Assembly (NCBI RefSeq): GCF_000002985.6
Contig: NC_003280.10
Location: 14,132,501 to 14,196,500, forward strand
DNA length: 64,000 nt
Direction of reading: 5' to 3'
Source: Caenorhabditis elegans
Taxonomy: Eukaryota > Nematoda > Chromadorea > Rhabditida > Rhabditidae
Below, piece by piece: positions 23,287 through 34,387 of this stretch. Under the pieces are notes generated by a model. It did no database searches. It was given only the letters and a program-made list of their open reading frames with translations, and had not been told where the DNA came from. The stretch's first letter is position 1; every line of letters starts with the position of its first letter. The position numbers and the translations under genes are program-made.

Positions 23287-26200
23287 ATGGGAGTTCCCGC
23301 ATTCTTCAGATGGTTGACTAAAAAGTATCCGGCAACCGTGGTGAATGCCAATGAAGATCGTCAGCGAGACCAGGATGGCAACCGGGTCCCCGTAGATTGT
23401 ACACAGCCCAATCCGAATTTCCAGGAGTTTGATAATCTATACCTGGATATGAACGGTATTATCCATCCGTGCACCCATCCAGAAGACAGGCCGGCTCCGA
23501 AGAACGAAGATGAGATGTTCGCGCTCATTTTCGAGTACATCGATCGCATTTATTCGATTGTCAGACCGCGAAGGGTAAGGAAAATCCTCAAAAAATGTGG
23601 AAATGGGTCCCAACCACGATCCACGTCGCCTAGGGTCGCTGCTGATGAATTTCCTGAACAAAAAGAGCATTTTCCAGGCGCTAGAAACCAGCGTTTTACC
23701 TAGAAAATAGTGAAAAATAGCGATTTTCGCGTGAAGAACTCAATGAAAGGTAGCAAAACCTCAAAAATTCAACATTTTTTAAGCAAAAAGACGCGGAATA
23801 CTTCAACACTTAACGTTAATAATCATTTTTAGCTTTAAAATCTACTCTGGAAAAAGGTCCCGCCACATGGATTTTTGCTAGAAAAAACCCCCCGTAAATT
23901 CCAGCTTCTCTATATGGCGATCGATGGAGTTGCTCCGCGAGCCAAGATGAACCAGCAGCGAAGTCGTCGATTCCGGGCGAGTAAAGAGATGGCTGAAAAG
24001 GAGGCGAGCATCGAAGAGCAAAGAAATCGATTGATGGCCGAAGGCATCGCTGTGCCACCGAAAAAGAAAGAAGAAGCTCATTTCGATAGTAACTGTATTA
24101 CTCCTGGAACACCATTTATGGCTCGACTCGCCGATGCTCTTCGATATTATATTCATGATCGGGTCACTAATGACGCGTCATGGGCTAATATTGAGGTGAA
24201 TAGTTGGAAATTTTCGAGAATTTCGATGAAAAATTGACTCTGACAGTCCCTATTTTAAGGAAATTCAGTGGATTTTTGTTATAGAATGTGCCGGAAAATT
24301 GCCAGAAATCAAGGAAACATCATTTTTAATTTTAGCAAAACTCCAAGTTACAAAACTAGCTATTAACTTGATGAAAAAAAAGCGAAATCTCTAGTTTTTA
24401 CAGTGAAAATCCTCCAATTTAGTTGAAAAACTAGACAAAACACCGAAAATTTTGCTTTATTCAAGAAAGTTGAGTTTTTGCCCTTAAAATCGGAAAAATA
24501 AACTTTTTTCCGAACGTTCTATCACATTTTCGGGTAATTTACGTTTGAAATTGAATTTTCTCTCTTTGAAATTCGAAAATAAACTCAAAATTTCATTCCC
24601 AACATGGTTATGGCGGCGAAAAATATAGTTTTTACAGTGAAAATCGTCGTCCATTTTATTTTAAAAATTGGATAAAAGACCAAAAATCTTGCTTTATTTG
24701 ACGAGAAAGTTGATTTTTAATTAAATTTTATGGTTTTTCGGGCTCAAAATCGGAAAAATATGTTTATTTACGAAAATTCTATCATTTTTTGGCTAATTTT
24801 CGTTTGAAATTGATTTTTATCTCTTTGAAATGAAAACATAAACTCAACATTTCATTCCCAACAGAGAAAAAGCGAAAAATCTAGGTTTTACAGGTGAAAA
24901 TCGTCCAATTTGTTTGGAAAATTCGACAAAACAACGAAAATTTTGCTTTTGTATTAAAATTTTCGGTTTTTGGTGCCTAAAATGAGACTTAAATCCCTAA
25001 AATTCACCTATCCAATCAAAATTTTCTGTTTTTTGTACCAAAAAATGAGCAAAAATTGGGTTCGAAATTAAAATTTTTTTAAAAATAAAATTAAAATTTC
25101 CAGATCATCCTCTCCGACGCGAATGTTCCCGGCGAAGGCGAGCACAAGATCATGGACTACGTCCGAAAGCAACGTGGCAACCCGGCTCACGACCCGAACA
25201 CCGTCCACTGCCTCTGCGGAGCCGACGCCGACCTTATTATGCTCGGAATCGCCACCCACGAGGCCAACTTCAATATTATCCGAGAGGAGTTCGTGCCGAA
25301 TCAGCCGCGGGCTTGTGATCTATGCGGTCAGTACGGTCATGAGCTGAAGGAGTGTAGAGGCGCCGAAAATGAGACCGATTTGGGCGATGACTACTGTAAG
25401 CCGGAGCAGCGAGAGAAGAATTTCATTTTTCTACGGATCCCGGTGCTCAGGGAGTACTTGGAAAAGGAGCTCTCAATGCCGAATCTTCCATTTAAATTCG
25501 ACGTCGAGCGGGCTCTGGATGATTGGGTTTTCCTGTGCTTCTTCGTCGGAAACGACTTCCTTCCACATTTACCATCGCTCGAGATCCGAGAAGGGGCAAT
25601 TGACAGACTGATTAAGCTGTATAAGGAGATGGTCTACCAGATGAAAGGTTATCTGACAAAGGACGGGATCCCGGAGCTCGATCGGGTCGAGATGATTATG
25701 AAGGGGCTCGGACGCGTCGAAGATGAGATTTTCAAGCGAAGACAGCAGGATGAGGAGCGATTCCAGGCAAGGATGTGTCGCTGAGACATTAGAAAACCGA
25801 AAAAAAAACGGAATTTTTGATTTTTCGGCTCTGAGAAACTGAAAAAAAAGGGGAATTTTCGATTTTCCAACTGTGGAAAACCGAAAAAACAAAACGGAAT
25901 TTTTGTTGTCGCTTATGAAAAACCAAAAAAAAAGCGGAGTTTCTTATTTTCCCGCTATGAAACCGGAAAAAAAGCGGAATTTTTGATTTTTTGGGTGTGG
26001 AAAACTGAAAAAAAAAATGGAATTTTTGATTTTCCGGCTCTGAAAACCGAAAAATACGGAATTTTTGATTTTTTGGCTGTGGAAAACTGAAAAAAAAATG
26101 GAATTTTTGATTTTCCGGCTATGAAAACCGGAGACCGGAAAACCGGAGAAACCGGAAAACCGAAGGTATGAATAACCCAAAAAAAAAAAAAAGAGTTTCT

Positions 26201-29200
26201 TATTTTCCCGCTATGAAACCGGAAAAAAGCGGAATTTTTGATTTTTTGGCTGTGGAAAACTGAAAAAAAAAATGGAATTTTTGATTTTCCGGCTCTGAAA
26301 ACCGAAAAATACGGAATTTTTGATTTTTTGGCTGTGGAAAACTGAAAAAAAAACGGAATTTTTGATTTTCCGGCTATGAAAACCGAAACAAATCGAATTT
26401 TTGATTTTTCGTTTATGAAAAATCGAAAAAAAGCGGAATTTTTGATATTCCAGCTACGAAAAATCGAAAAAAGCGGAATTTTTTGATTTTTCGGCTGTGG
26501 AAAACCGAAAAAACGGAATTTTTCCATTTTCCGGCTATACAAAACCCCAAAAAAAAAACTGAATTTTCGATTTTCCCGCTATGAAACCCAAATTTCGATT
26601 TTCCGGCTGTGGAAAACTGAAAAAAAAAACGGTTTTTTTTTTAATTTTTCGGCTCTGAAAAACTGTAAACAAGCGGAATTTTTGATTTTCCGGCTATGAA
26701 ACCCAAATTTCGATTTTTTGGCTGTGGAAAACCGAAAAAACGGAATTTTTCCATTTTCCGGCTATACAAAACCCCAAAAAAAACTGAATTTTCGACTATT
26801 TTCAATAGTTTTGCGCTTGAAATTATTCATAATTATCAAAAAAAAAATTATTGAAAATCCGAAAAACCCCCCGTTTTCTCAGGAAAATCAGCGAAACAAG
26901 AAAGCGAGAATGCAGATGTACGGAGGAGGAGGAAGAGGAGGTCGTGGTCGTGGTAGAGGAAGAGGTCAACAACCGGCTTTTGTGCCGACGCACGGGATTC
27001 TGGCTCCGATGGCGGCTCCGATGCATCATTCGGGAGAGTCGACGAGGCAGATGGCCTCGGAAGCCAGGCAGACGGCCATGAAGTTCACCAACGATGCCAA
27101 TGAAACGGCTGCGGCGAATTTGAAGGCTTTGCTCAATGTGAAAGGTAGAAATTGTCGGAAAATTCGGCTTTTTCTAGAGTCTTGGACTGATTTTTGCTGA
27201 AAATAATCGAAAAATCCGTGATTTTCAGAACTTTTCCCCCTAAAAACTACTAGATTTTTGCCAATTTCAGCATTTTTACCGTTTTTACCCCGAAATTCTG
27301 TGATTTTTGGAATTTTTCGTCGAAAATGTATCGATTTTCGGCTAATTTTCATGATTTTGTGCTGAAAGTCTTCGAAAAATCGCTCATTTCGGTGATTTTC
27401 AGAACTTTTCCCCCTAAAAACTACTAGATTTTTGCCAATTTCAGCATTTTTCCCGTTTTTACCCCGAAATTCTGTGATTTTTGGAATTTTTCGTCGAAAA
27501 TGTATCGATTTTCGGCTAATTTTCATGATTTTGTGCTGAAAGTCTTCGAAAAATCGCTCGTTTCGATTTTTTCAGAACTTTTCCCCTTACAAGGGAAGTC
27601 TTTGAGGGGGTCCGTAGATTTGGGGTTCTCATGCTAAAATTCCTACAGAAGAGTGTTAGTTATGATCTCTCCAAAAAATTTAGCTGCCCCGGTCAAGTTT
27701 CAGCAAAGTTATGACGTTTTGAAATTTCAGTTAAAAACACCATTGAAATCCACTGTCTTACCATGCAATCCACGCAAATCTCAGCTTGCGTGACCACCGA
27801 AAATGTGACACCCACCACATTGAGTTGAAAAATGTCCTCGGTGGCCGAGTTGGGAGTGCGCGCGTCTGATAAGATTTAAGCTTTGGTTCGATTCCTTCTA
27901 TTTTTGAAATATTTTTGTAAGTTGAATAAAGTTTTAAACAACTCATTCAAACATTTTTGCGCATTTTTAAAGTGATTTTATTCTTATTCGGGAACCTAGA
28001 ATCATTGTCCGCACTTTTTGGAAATTTTTATTTTTTTCATTTTTGCTCAAAATTTCTTGATCAACTCCAAGCAAAAAATTCAAAAAATTTCATTTTTCTA
28101 AACAATTATGAAATTGCTATGTTGTTGTTAAGAAATGTATGAAACGTACATTACACAAGTTTTAACTCTCTATTCGCAAGTAAACCGTCGAAATGATCTA
28201 CATCTCACGAACTTTGTGCAAATTATTTAACCAACTTTGAAGTTGCATAACTTCGTTGAGATAAATTATTTTGAAAAATGATCAACTAACAAAATGTTTG
28301 TTGAATAACAGTGAACAAAGTTTTAGTTATAAACTTTTTGATACCTTCAGCCACCAAAAAGTTGTGACCGTTTTCCAAAACACAATGTTAATAGAAAAAC
28401 TAGCCAAATGCCAACCTTGTTTTCTTCTTTGTAGCTGGAGGTATCAAAAAGTTTATAACTAAAACTTTGTTCACTGTTATTCAACAAACATTTTGTTAGT
28501 TGATCATTTTTCAAAATAATTTATCTCAACGAAGTTATGCAACTTCAAAGTTGGTTAAATAATTTGCACAAAGTTCGTGAGATGTAGATCATTTCGACGG
28601 TTTACTTGCGAATAGAGAGTTAAAACTTGTGTAATGTACGTTTCATACATTTCTTAACAACAACATAGCAATTTCATAATTGTTTAGAAAAATGAAATTT
28701 TTTGAATTTTTTGCTTGGAGTTGATCAAGAAATTTTGAGCAAAAATGAAAAAAATAAAAATTTCCAAAAAGTGCGGACAATGATTCTAGGTTCCCGAATA
28801 AGAATAAAATCACTTTAAAAATGCGCAAAAATGTTTGAATGAGTTGTTTAAAACTTTATTCAACTTACAAAAATATTTCAAAAATAGAAGGAATCGAACC
28901 AAAGCTTAAATCTTATCAGACGCGCGCACTCCCAACTCGGCCACCGAGGACATTTTTCAACTCAATGTGGTGGGTGTCACATTTTCGGTGGTCACGCAAG
29001 CTGAGATTTGCGTGGATTGCATGGTAAGACAGTGGATTTCAATGGTGTTTTTAACTGAAATTTCAAAACGTCATAACTTTGCTGAAACTTGACCGGGGCA
29101 GCTAAATTTTTTGGAGAGATCATAACTAACACTCTTCTGTAGGAATTTTAGCATGAGAACCCCAAATCTACGGACCCCCTCAAAGACTTCCCTTGTTAAA

Positions 29201-32200
29201 AACTACTAGATTTTTGCCAATTTCAGCATTTTTACCGTTTTTTTACCCCGAAATTCTGTGATTTTTGGAATTTTTCGTCGAAAATGTATCGATTTTCGGC
29301 TAATTTTCATGATTTTGTGCTGAAAGTCTTCGAAAAATCGCTCATTTCGGTGATTTTCAGAACTTTTCCCCTTAAAAACTACTAGATTTTCGCCAATTTC
29401 AGCATTTTTCCGGCTTTTACCCCGAAATTCTGTGATTTTTGGAATTTTTCGTCGAAAATGTATCGATTTCGATTTTTGGCGATTTCTGCTAATTCTCATG
29501 ATTTTTTGTGCTTAAAATCATTGAAAAATGTCTGATTTGTCTGGTTTTTGGGAGTTTTTAACTTACAATCTCTCGATTTTTAGCGAGAAAAACTACCGAA
29601 ATATCTCGAATTTCGGCCTATTTCAGCACTTTTTTCCATGGTTTTTGTGATTGAAACTGCTCAAATTATGTGAAAATCGGCAATTTTCGTATTTTCCGCG
29701 ATTTTCGTTGAAAAAAATTTAGAAATCATTGAAAAATCGAAAAACGAAATTTCTAGTATTTCCCCTTTTCAAAATTATGAAAAATTGTCCAATTTTTCTA
29801 ATTTTTCAGTATAAAATTTGCAATATAGGGGGTTTTTATTCGGAAAAATGCGGATTTTTAACTTAAAATGTAATTAACATTTCTATTAATGTTTTTCCTA
29901 AATTTGTTAAATTTTCAGGTGAAGAATCGCCAGCAGACATTGCGTCAAGAAAACGAAAAGCCGAGCAGCCACTGATAAAGCCTGAAGAAGAGGAAGATGA
30001 AGGACCAAAAGATGACATTCGTCTCTACGAATCAGGCTGGAAGGATCGATATTACCGAGCGAAATTCGACGTCGGATCCGACGATATCGAGTTTCGGCAC
30101 CGTGTCGCGTGGGCGTATGTGGAGGGTCTCTGCTGGGTACTACGGTACTATTATCAAGGATGTGCCAGCTGGGATTGGTATTTCCCGTATCATTATGCAC
30201 CGTTTGCCAGCGATTTCGAGACTGTCGGAGAGTTTCAGCCCGATTTTACGAGGCCTACCAAGCCGTTCAATCCGTTGGAGCAGCTGATGAGTGTTTTTCC
30301 GGCTGCGTCGAAGTAAGGAGGAAAAGTCTCTACGGAATTTGAGATTTTAGAGCAATTTATTGAAGGAAATTTTGCTCAAAAATCACGTTTTTGAGCCAAA
30401 TCTGTGGAAATATTGGAAAAAAGAGCTCAAAAAATTTTATTTTAATCGATTTTCCTGTTAATTTGATCAAAGTTGTCGGAAATTCGGCTTATTTTCGATT
30501 TTTCTGATTCAAAATTCAATTTTCGACGAAAAAATTCATTTTCATAAAAAATTTTTTGCCGGAAATTCTAAAATAATTCTTAAACACCCGAAAGAAAAAT
30601 CGAAAAATCAATTGTCAATTTTCCCCACTAATCTGTGGAAATATTGAAAAAATTGAGCTGTTTTCTGAGCTATTTTAGTGTCGCTTTTCCTGGTAATTTA
30701 TTCAAAATTGTGTCGGAAATTCGGCTTCTTTTTCTGATGTAAAAGCTAAAAAGAATCTGGAAAAAAAATAGTGCTAAAATCCGTTTTTTCGCCGAAATTC
30801 TGGAATAAAAAGTTTTCCTCGATCGATTTCTGAAAATCGAACAAAGTTTCATGATTTTCTATTAGTTTTCTACTTTTCAGTTTTCAAATTAAAAATGTTC
30901 AGAAATTTCTAAAACAAGCAAATTCACTGCAACTTTTTCCTCACGAGGCAAAAAGGTTTCTAGGCCATGGCCGAGTCCCCGACAAATTTCAGCGGCTATT
31001 TATGTTGCTTTGTTTTCCACGTGTTTTCTTTTGTTTTTCACAGCTTTTTCCCGTTTTTTCTTATTAAAACTGATAAATAAATATTTTTTGCAGATGCTAA
31101 AACAATTTCCAAGTGAAAAAATTATGTATTCAGTGGGCAAGCAGCGGTGAAAGTGGGCAATGTAAAATGATGGATTACGGGAATACAAAACCCAAACTTT
31201 TTTCCAAACATGATAAATATGCTGCTTAAATGCTGAGACTACCTGATTTTCATAACGAGACCGCTGAAAAAGTTTTGAGGTTTTCAAAATTCAACTTTTT
31301 TGGTGAAAAAGTAGAGATTTTCGCACAAAATGTTGAATTTTAAAAATCTCAAAACTTTTTCAGCGGTCTCGTTATGAAAATCAGGTAGTTTCAGCATCTA
31401 AGCAGTATATTTATCATGTTTGGAAAAAAGTTTAGGTTTAGTATTCCCGTAATCCATCATATAACATTGACCACTTTCACCGCTACTTGCCGACTAAATA
31501 CATAATTTTTTCATCTGGAAATTATATTAGCATTAGCAAAAAATATTTATTTATCAGTTTTGATAAGAAAAAACGGGAAAAATCGGTGAAAAACGCAAGA
31601 AAACAAAGCAAGTACAAAATGTCGTAAAATGCGGTGTATTGTGTGCAAACACCGATTTTTCGCATTTTTTCTCGGCCCTCGTTTGAAAAAAGTTGCAGTG
31701 AAATTTCATATTTTTTCTCCACTAAAATCTTCCCAATTCCAGACAACATCTCCCAGTGGAATGGCAAAAGCTGATGATTCAAGACGATTCTCCAATTATC
31801 GATCTCTATCCAGCAGATTTTCGCATCGATCTCAACGGAAAGAAGTACGCGTGGCAAGGAGTTGCTCTTCTGCCATTTGTCGATGAAACTCGCCTTCTCG
31901 CCACCCTACAATCCGTCTATCCAACACTGACCGCCGAGGAAAAGCAACGAAATACACGTGGACCGAATCGAATTTTCATTGGACGGAATCACAAGTCGTT
32001 CGAGTTCTTTCAACAAGTCGCCGAGTCGAAATCCGATGATTTGGTTCCACTGGATCCGACGCTTTTGAACGGAGTTAGCGGAAAAATCGCCTATGATTCT
32101 ACGGCAACAGCGCCCGGATTGCCGTTCGTATCGCCTGTCAATCACGATGAATGCCAGGATTTGCCGGTGCGGAATGCGGAAATTTGAATTTTTGGCGAAA

Positions 32201-33416
32201 AATAGCTGAAATTTCCGAAAAAAAAAATGCTTTTTGGTCATCATTTTGAGCTCAAATCCCTTTAGAAAATCAATTTTTATTAAAAAAAAAATTTTTAGCT
32301 GAAATTTAAGCAAATAAATATCTGATATTCTTCTATTCTGAAATGGCAAAAAATAGTTGAAAATTCCTCAAATTCCCATTGGAAAACGAAAAAAAAAAAT
32401 AAATTTTGAAATTCTGGCTCATTTTTGCGATAAAAAGCCTTTAAAAAATTCATAATTCCCACAACAAAAAAAACATTTTTTAAAATTGACAGTTAATGAT
32501 TTAAAAAAAATCAAATTTGCTTTAAAATTCCTTTTTTTGTTGGAATTTCGCATTTTAAGGCGAATTTTAATACCCGATAAATCTGAAAATCCGAAAAAAA
32601 AATGTACAAAAATGTTTTTTTTTTTTAATTTTCAAAGAGAAAAAATTAAAGACACTACGTTCTCAAGATCTATTCGAAAATAAGAGACCCACGAAAACAA
32701 GTTCTACCAAAACAAGATCTACGAAAACGTGGTGCCTCAAAAATTACTTTAAAAAAAGCTCTCAAATTAACTTTTTTTTTTAAATCTATTTCAATATTTC
32801 AATTTTCCAGACCAACTGCGGAATATGTGTGCTCTACGAAGATCCCGAGTACCCACAAGACTACATATTCCCGGCACTCCGTCTCGACGGAGCCAAGGAG
32901 CCCGAGAAAACGCTGAAACCCGACGACTGGAATGATAGACGAGACGGGCGGTATCAGCCGCAAGTGGGCTTCAATCGGAACGCGCCACGTGGAAGCCTGG
33001 ATCAATCGGGCCATCGACAGGTGCATCACTATGTGAGAGGTGGTGGTGGCGGCGGCGGCGGATACCGAGGAAATAGCTATGATGATCGGAGAGGCGGTGG
33101 TGGTGGTGGTGGTGGATACAACGATCGTCAAGATTTCGGCCGAAACTACGGAGGAAGAGACGGTGGAGGTCCCCAGAGATACCATGATCAGCAGCAGCAG
33201 CGTCAAGGAGGCTATCAAGGAGGCGGATATGGAGGCGGTTATGGCGGCGGCGGCGGAGGTGGTGGTGGTGGTGGTGGAGGATCCTACCACCAGCCGTACA
33301 ATCAGGATCAGAGACGTGGAGGACGAGGTGGTGGTGGTGGGCCACCGGGATATCAGAGACCACCGTATCGAGGTGGCGGAGGTGGAGGCTATCACGGAAA
33401 TTCATCATGGAGATAA
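23287..33416 (+). CDS. xrn-2: 5'-3' exoribonuclease 2 (XRN2/Rat1), seven exons, 975 aa
   Basis: Nuclear processive 5'-3' exonuclease acting on 5'-monophosphate RNA in rRNA maturation, transcription termination and turnover of mature miRNAs. Exons 23287-23574, 23905-24195, 25104-25766, 26883-27144, 29919-30312, 31743-32166 and 32811-33416 give 976 codons. Conserved XRN blocks: LYLDMNGIIHPCTHPED, LLYMAIDGVAPRAKMNQQR, SDANVPGEGEHKIM (acidic catalytic residues), CLCGADADLIML, a CX2CX4HX4C zinc knuckle (CDLCGQYGHELKEC) and FFVGNDFLPHLP. The mid-C part has GWKDRYYRAKF and the YYYQGCASWDWYFPYHY box. The tail from ~residue 830 is RGG/GGY-rich, low complexity. Exon 3 must end at CAG|GCAAGG, a GC-AG intron, because no in-phase GT works. 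Introns 3, 4 and 5 are full of repeats. Confidence 0.97.
25767..26882 (+). other. GC-AG intron of xrn-2 filled by a minisatellite
   Basis: The donor reads TTCCAG|GCAAGGATG. The acceptor is TTTTCTCAG at 26882. The nearest GT (GGAT|GTGTCG) would shift the frame by 8 nt. From ~25790 to 26800 the intron is a degenerate ~36-45-bp minisatellite of the form CGGAATTTTTGATTTTCCGG followed by CTATGAAAACCGAAAAAAAA, ~25 copies. A ~170-bp block is duplicated (25935-26110 and 26200-26370). Confidence 0.8.
27225..27589. repeat. ~170-bp tandem repeat, left part
   Basis: xrn-2 intron 4 contains tandem ~170-bp units starting near AACTTTTCCCCCTAAAAACTACTAG (27231, 27404). The array was split by insertion of the palindrome at 27590. 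It continues at 29196-29480 with two more units. Confidence 0.85.
27834..27895 (+). pseudogene. tRNA-derived segment (Leu/Ser-like), left arm
   Basis: GTCCTCG is followed by an A-box-like TGGCCGAGTTGG (27842-27853) and a perfect B box GGTTCGATTCC (27885-27895). Spacing fits a tRNA 5' half joined to a T arm. The 3' acceptor strand complementary to GTCCTCG is absent and the anticodon stem does not pair well. It is therefore a remnant or internal pol III promoter, not a functional tRNA. The mirror copy lies in the right arm. Confidence 0.6.
28890..28951 (-). pseudogene. tRNA-derived segment, right arm
   Basis: Exact mirror of the left-arm segment: B box at 28890-28900 and A box at 28932-28943, minus strand. 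The two pol III-like promoters therefore point toward each other across the palindrome centre. Confidence 0.6.
29196..29480. repeat. ~170-bp tandem repeat, right part
   Basis: Continuation of the xrn-2 intron 4 array after the palindrome. Units start at TTAAAAACTACTAG (29196) and CCCCTTAAAAACTACTAG (29369). The latter gives the pre-insertion sequence of the palindrome's target. Confidence 0.85.
30924..31701. mobile_element. Palindromic MITE, ~778 bp (copy 2)
   Basis: Same element as 2935-3696: TCACTGCAACTTTTTCC at the start, GTTGCAGTGA at the end, with GGCCATGGCC and CAAGCAGCGGTGAAAGTGGGCA arms. It sits in the xrn-2 intron between exons 5 and 6. AAT occurs on both sides (30921-30923 and 31702-31704), a possible 3-bp duplication. 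Its right arm is more diverged: the stretch around 31610-31690 does not match the left arm. Confidence 0.85.
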
Positions 33417-34080
33417 TCATCAGCATTCAGTCGATCTTTGTTCTTTGTAATTTTATTTTAATTCACTTTTTTCCCCTTTTCAAGCTTTTTAATTTTGCCC
33501 TATTTATTACTTGATAAATATCCTGAAAATTATTTTTTCTTAAAGTGCAAGTTTCAAATAGCACGGATACGGAGTCTGATTCTAGAAATGGAAGAAAAAA
33601 TCGGTGGCCGAGGTTTTCCGCCTTTTTTCTTTTTTTCTAGGCCACAAGAGAAAATTGTCCCCTGCCTACGCGTACCCATATCTACCTACTATGCCTACTA
33701 TGCCTACACGCCTGCCTACCGCCTTGTTTCTGTATTTACTTGTAGATCACCTTTTAGGCAGGGGCACATATAGGAATTTCTGCGCCTACATACGCCTACG
33801 CGTTTCTGGCTTCCCTCATATTTTGAAATGGAAGAGTTTCCGCAATTAGGCCATTTCGACTCGGCCGGGGTAGATTTAGGGCGCGTCGCGGCCGTGTAGA
33901 GTACTCGATTTTCCCACGCGTTGTCCGGCAGGCGATTGTCCATGGAGCGCGAAAAATGCATTCACGTGGTGTGGTGTCAGACTGCCCCATAACGGTATGA
34001 TCTACGAAAAATGCGGGAATTTTTCGCCCAGAGTCTCAATTCCCGCATTTAATTGTAGATCATCATGCCCCGTTATGTGA
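33417..34080. other. xrn-2 3' flank with dispersed repeats
   Basis: Contains a GCCTACCTGCC/TGCCTACGC tract (33660-33800). This is followed by a repeat that also occurs near 36200 and 41850 (GTTGTCCGGCAGGCGATTGTC, then a GCGCGAAAA stretch). A copy of the ATGATCTACGAAAAATGCGG ... CCCGCATTTAATTGTAGATC inverted repeat lies at 33997-34066. I see no gene. Confidence 0.6.
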
Positions 34081-34089
34081 GTATGTGGG

Positions 34090-34355
34090 ACACGCATAGG
34101 CATAGACATAGGCATAGGCATAGGGCATAGGCATAGGCATAGGCATAGACATACGCATAGGCATAGGCATAGGCATAGGAATAGGCATAGGCAAAGGCAT
34201 AGGCATAGGCATTGTCATAGGCATTGTCATAGGCATAGGCATAGGGCATAGGCATAGGCATAGGCATAGACATACGCATAGGCATAGGCATAGGCATAGG
34301 CATAGGCAAAGGCATAGGCATAGGCATTGTCATAGGCATAGGCATATGCATACCT
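34090..34355. repeat. (GGCATA)n microsatellite
   Basis: About 40 copies of AGGCAT/GGCATA with occasional GGCATTGTCATA and GGCATAGACATACGCATA variants. A ~125-bp block is duplicated (34110-34235 versus 34235-34345). ATAGGC differs by one base from the nematode telomere repeat TTAGGC. It lies in the interval where xrn-2 and eat-2 converge. Confidence 0.92.
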
Positions 34356-34387
34356 ATAGACACCACGTGTGTGTGTATGTATTCTGT

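Larger units (their letters stand above)
27590..29195. mobile_element. 1606-bp palindromic element with TTA target duplication and tRNA-like segments
   Basis: Two ~757-bp arms (27590-28346 and 28439-29195) are exact-length mirror images: paired positions sum to 56785 throughout. Arm similarity continues imperfectly ~20 bp into the 92-bp centre. Termini are CAAGGGAAGTCTTTGAGGGG and its complement. TTA flanks both ends (27587-27589 and 29196-29198), and neighbouring tandem units show the uninterrupted site CCCCTTAAAAACTACTAG. A 3-bp TWA duplication is typical of PIF/Harbinger-type elements. There is no transposase; the identical 61- and 62-aa open frames on the two arms are mirror copies of noncoding DNA. 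Confidence 0.93.

Noticed and set aside
25944..26542. 195-aa minus frame rich in FFFSVFHSQKIKNSAFF
   Set aside because: Translation of the xrn-2 intron minisatellite.
27834..27895. Functional tRNA gene
   Set aside because: A and B boxes are present, but the acceptor stem has no 3' partner and the anticodon stem is not formed, so I call it tRNA-derived only.
27758..29027. Identical 61-aa and 62-aa frames present twice
   Set aside because: They are mirror copies in the two arms of the palindrome, with no initiation context or known family.
32799..33426. Minus-strand Ser/Thr/His-rich frames of 151-198 aa
   Set aside because: Antisense shadows of the Gly-rich XRN-2 C-terminal exon.
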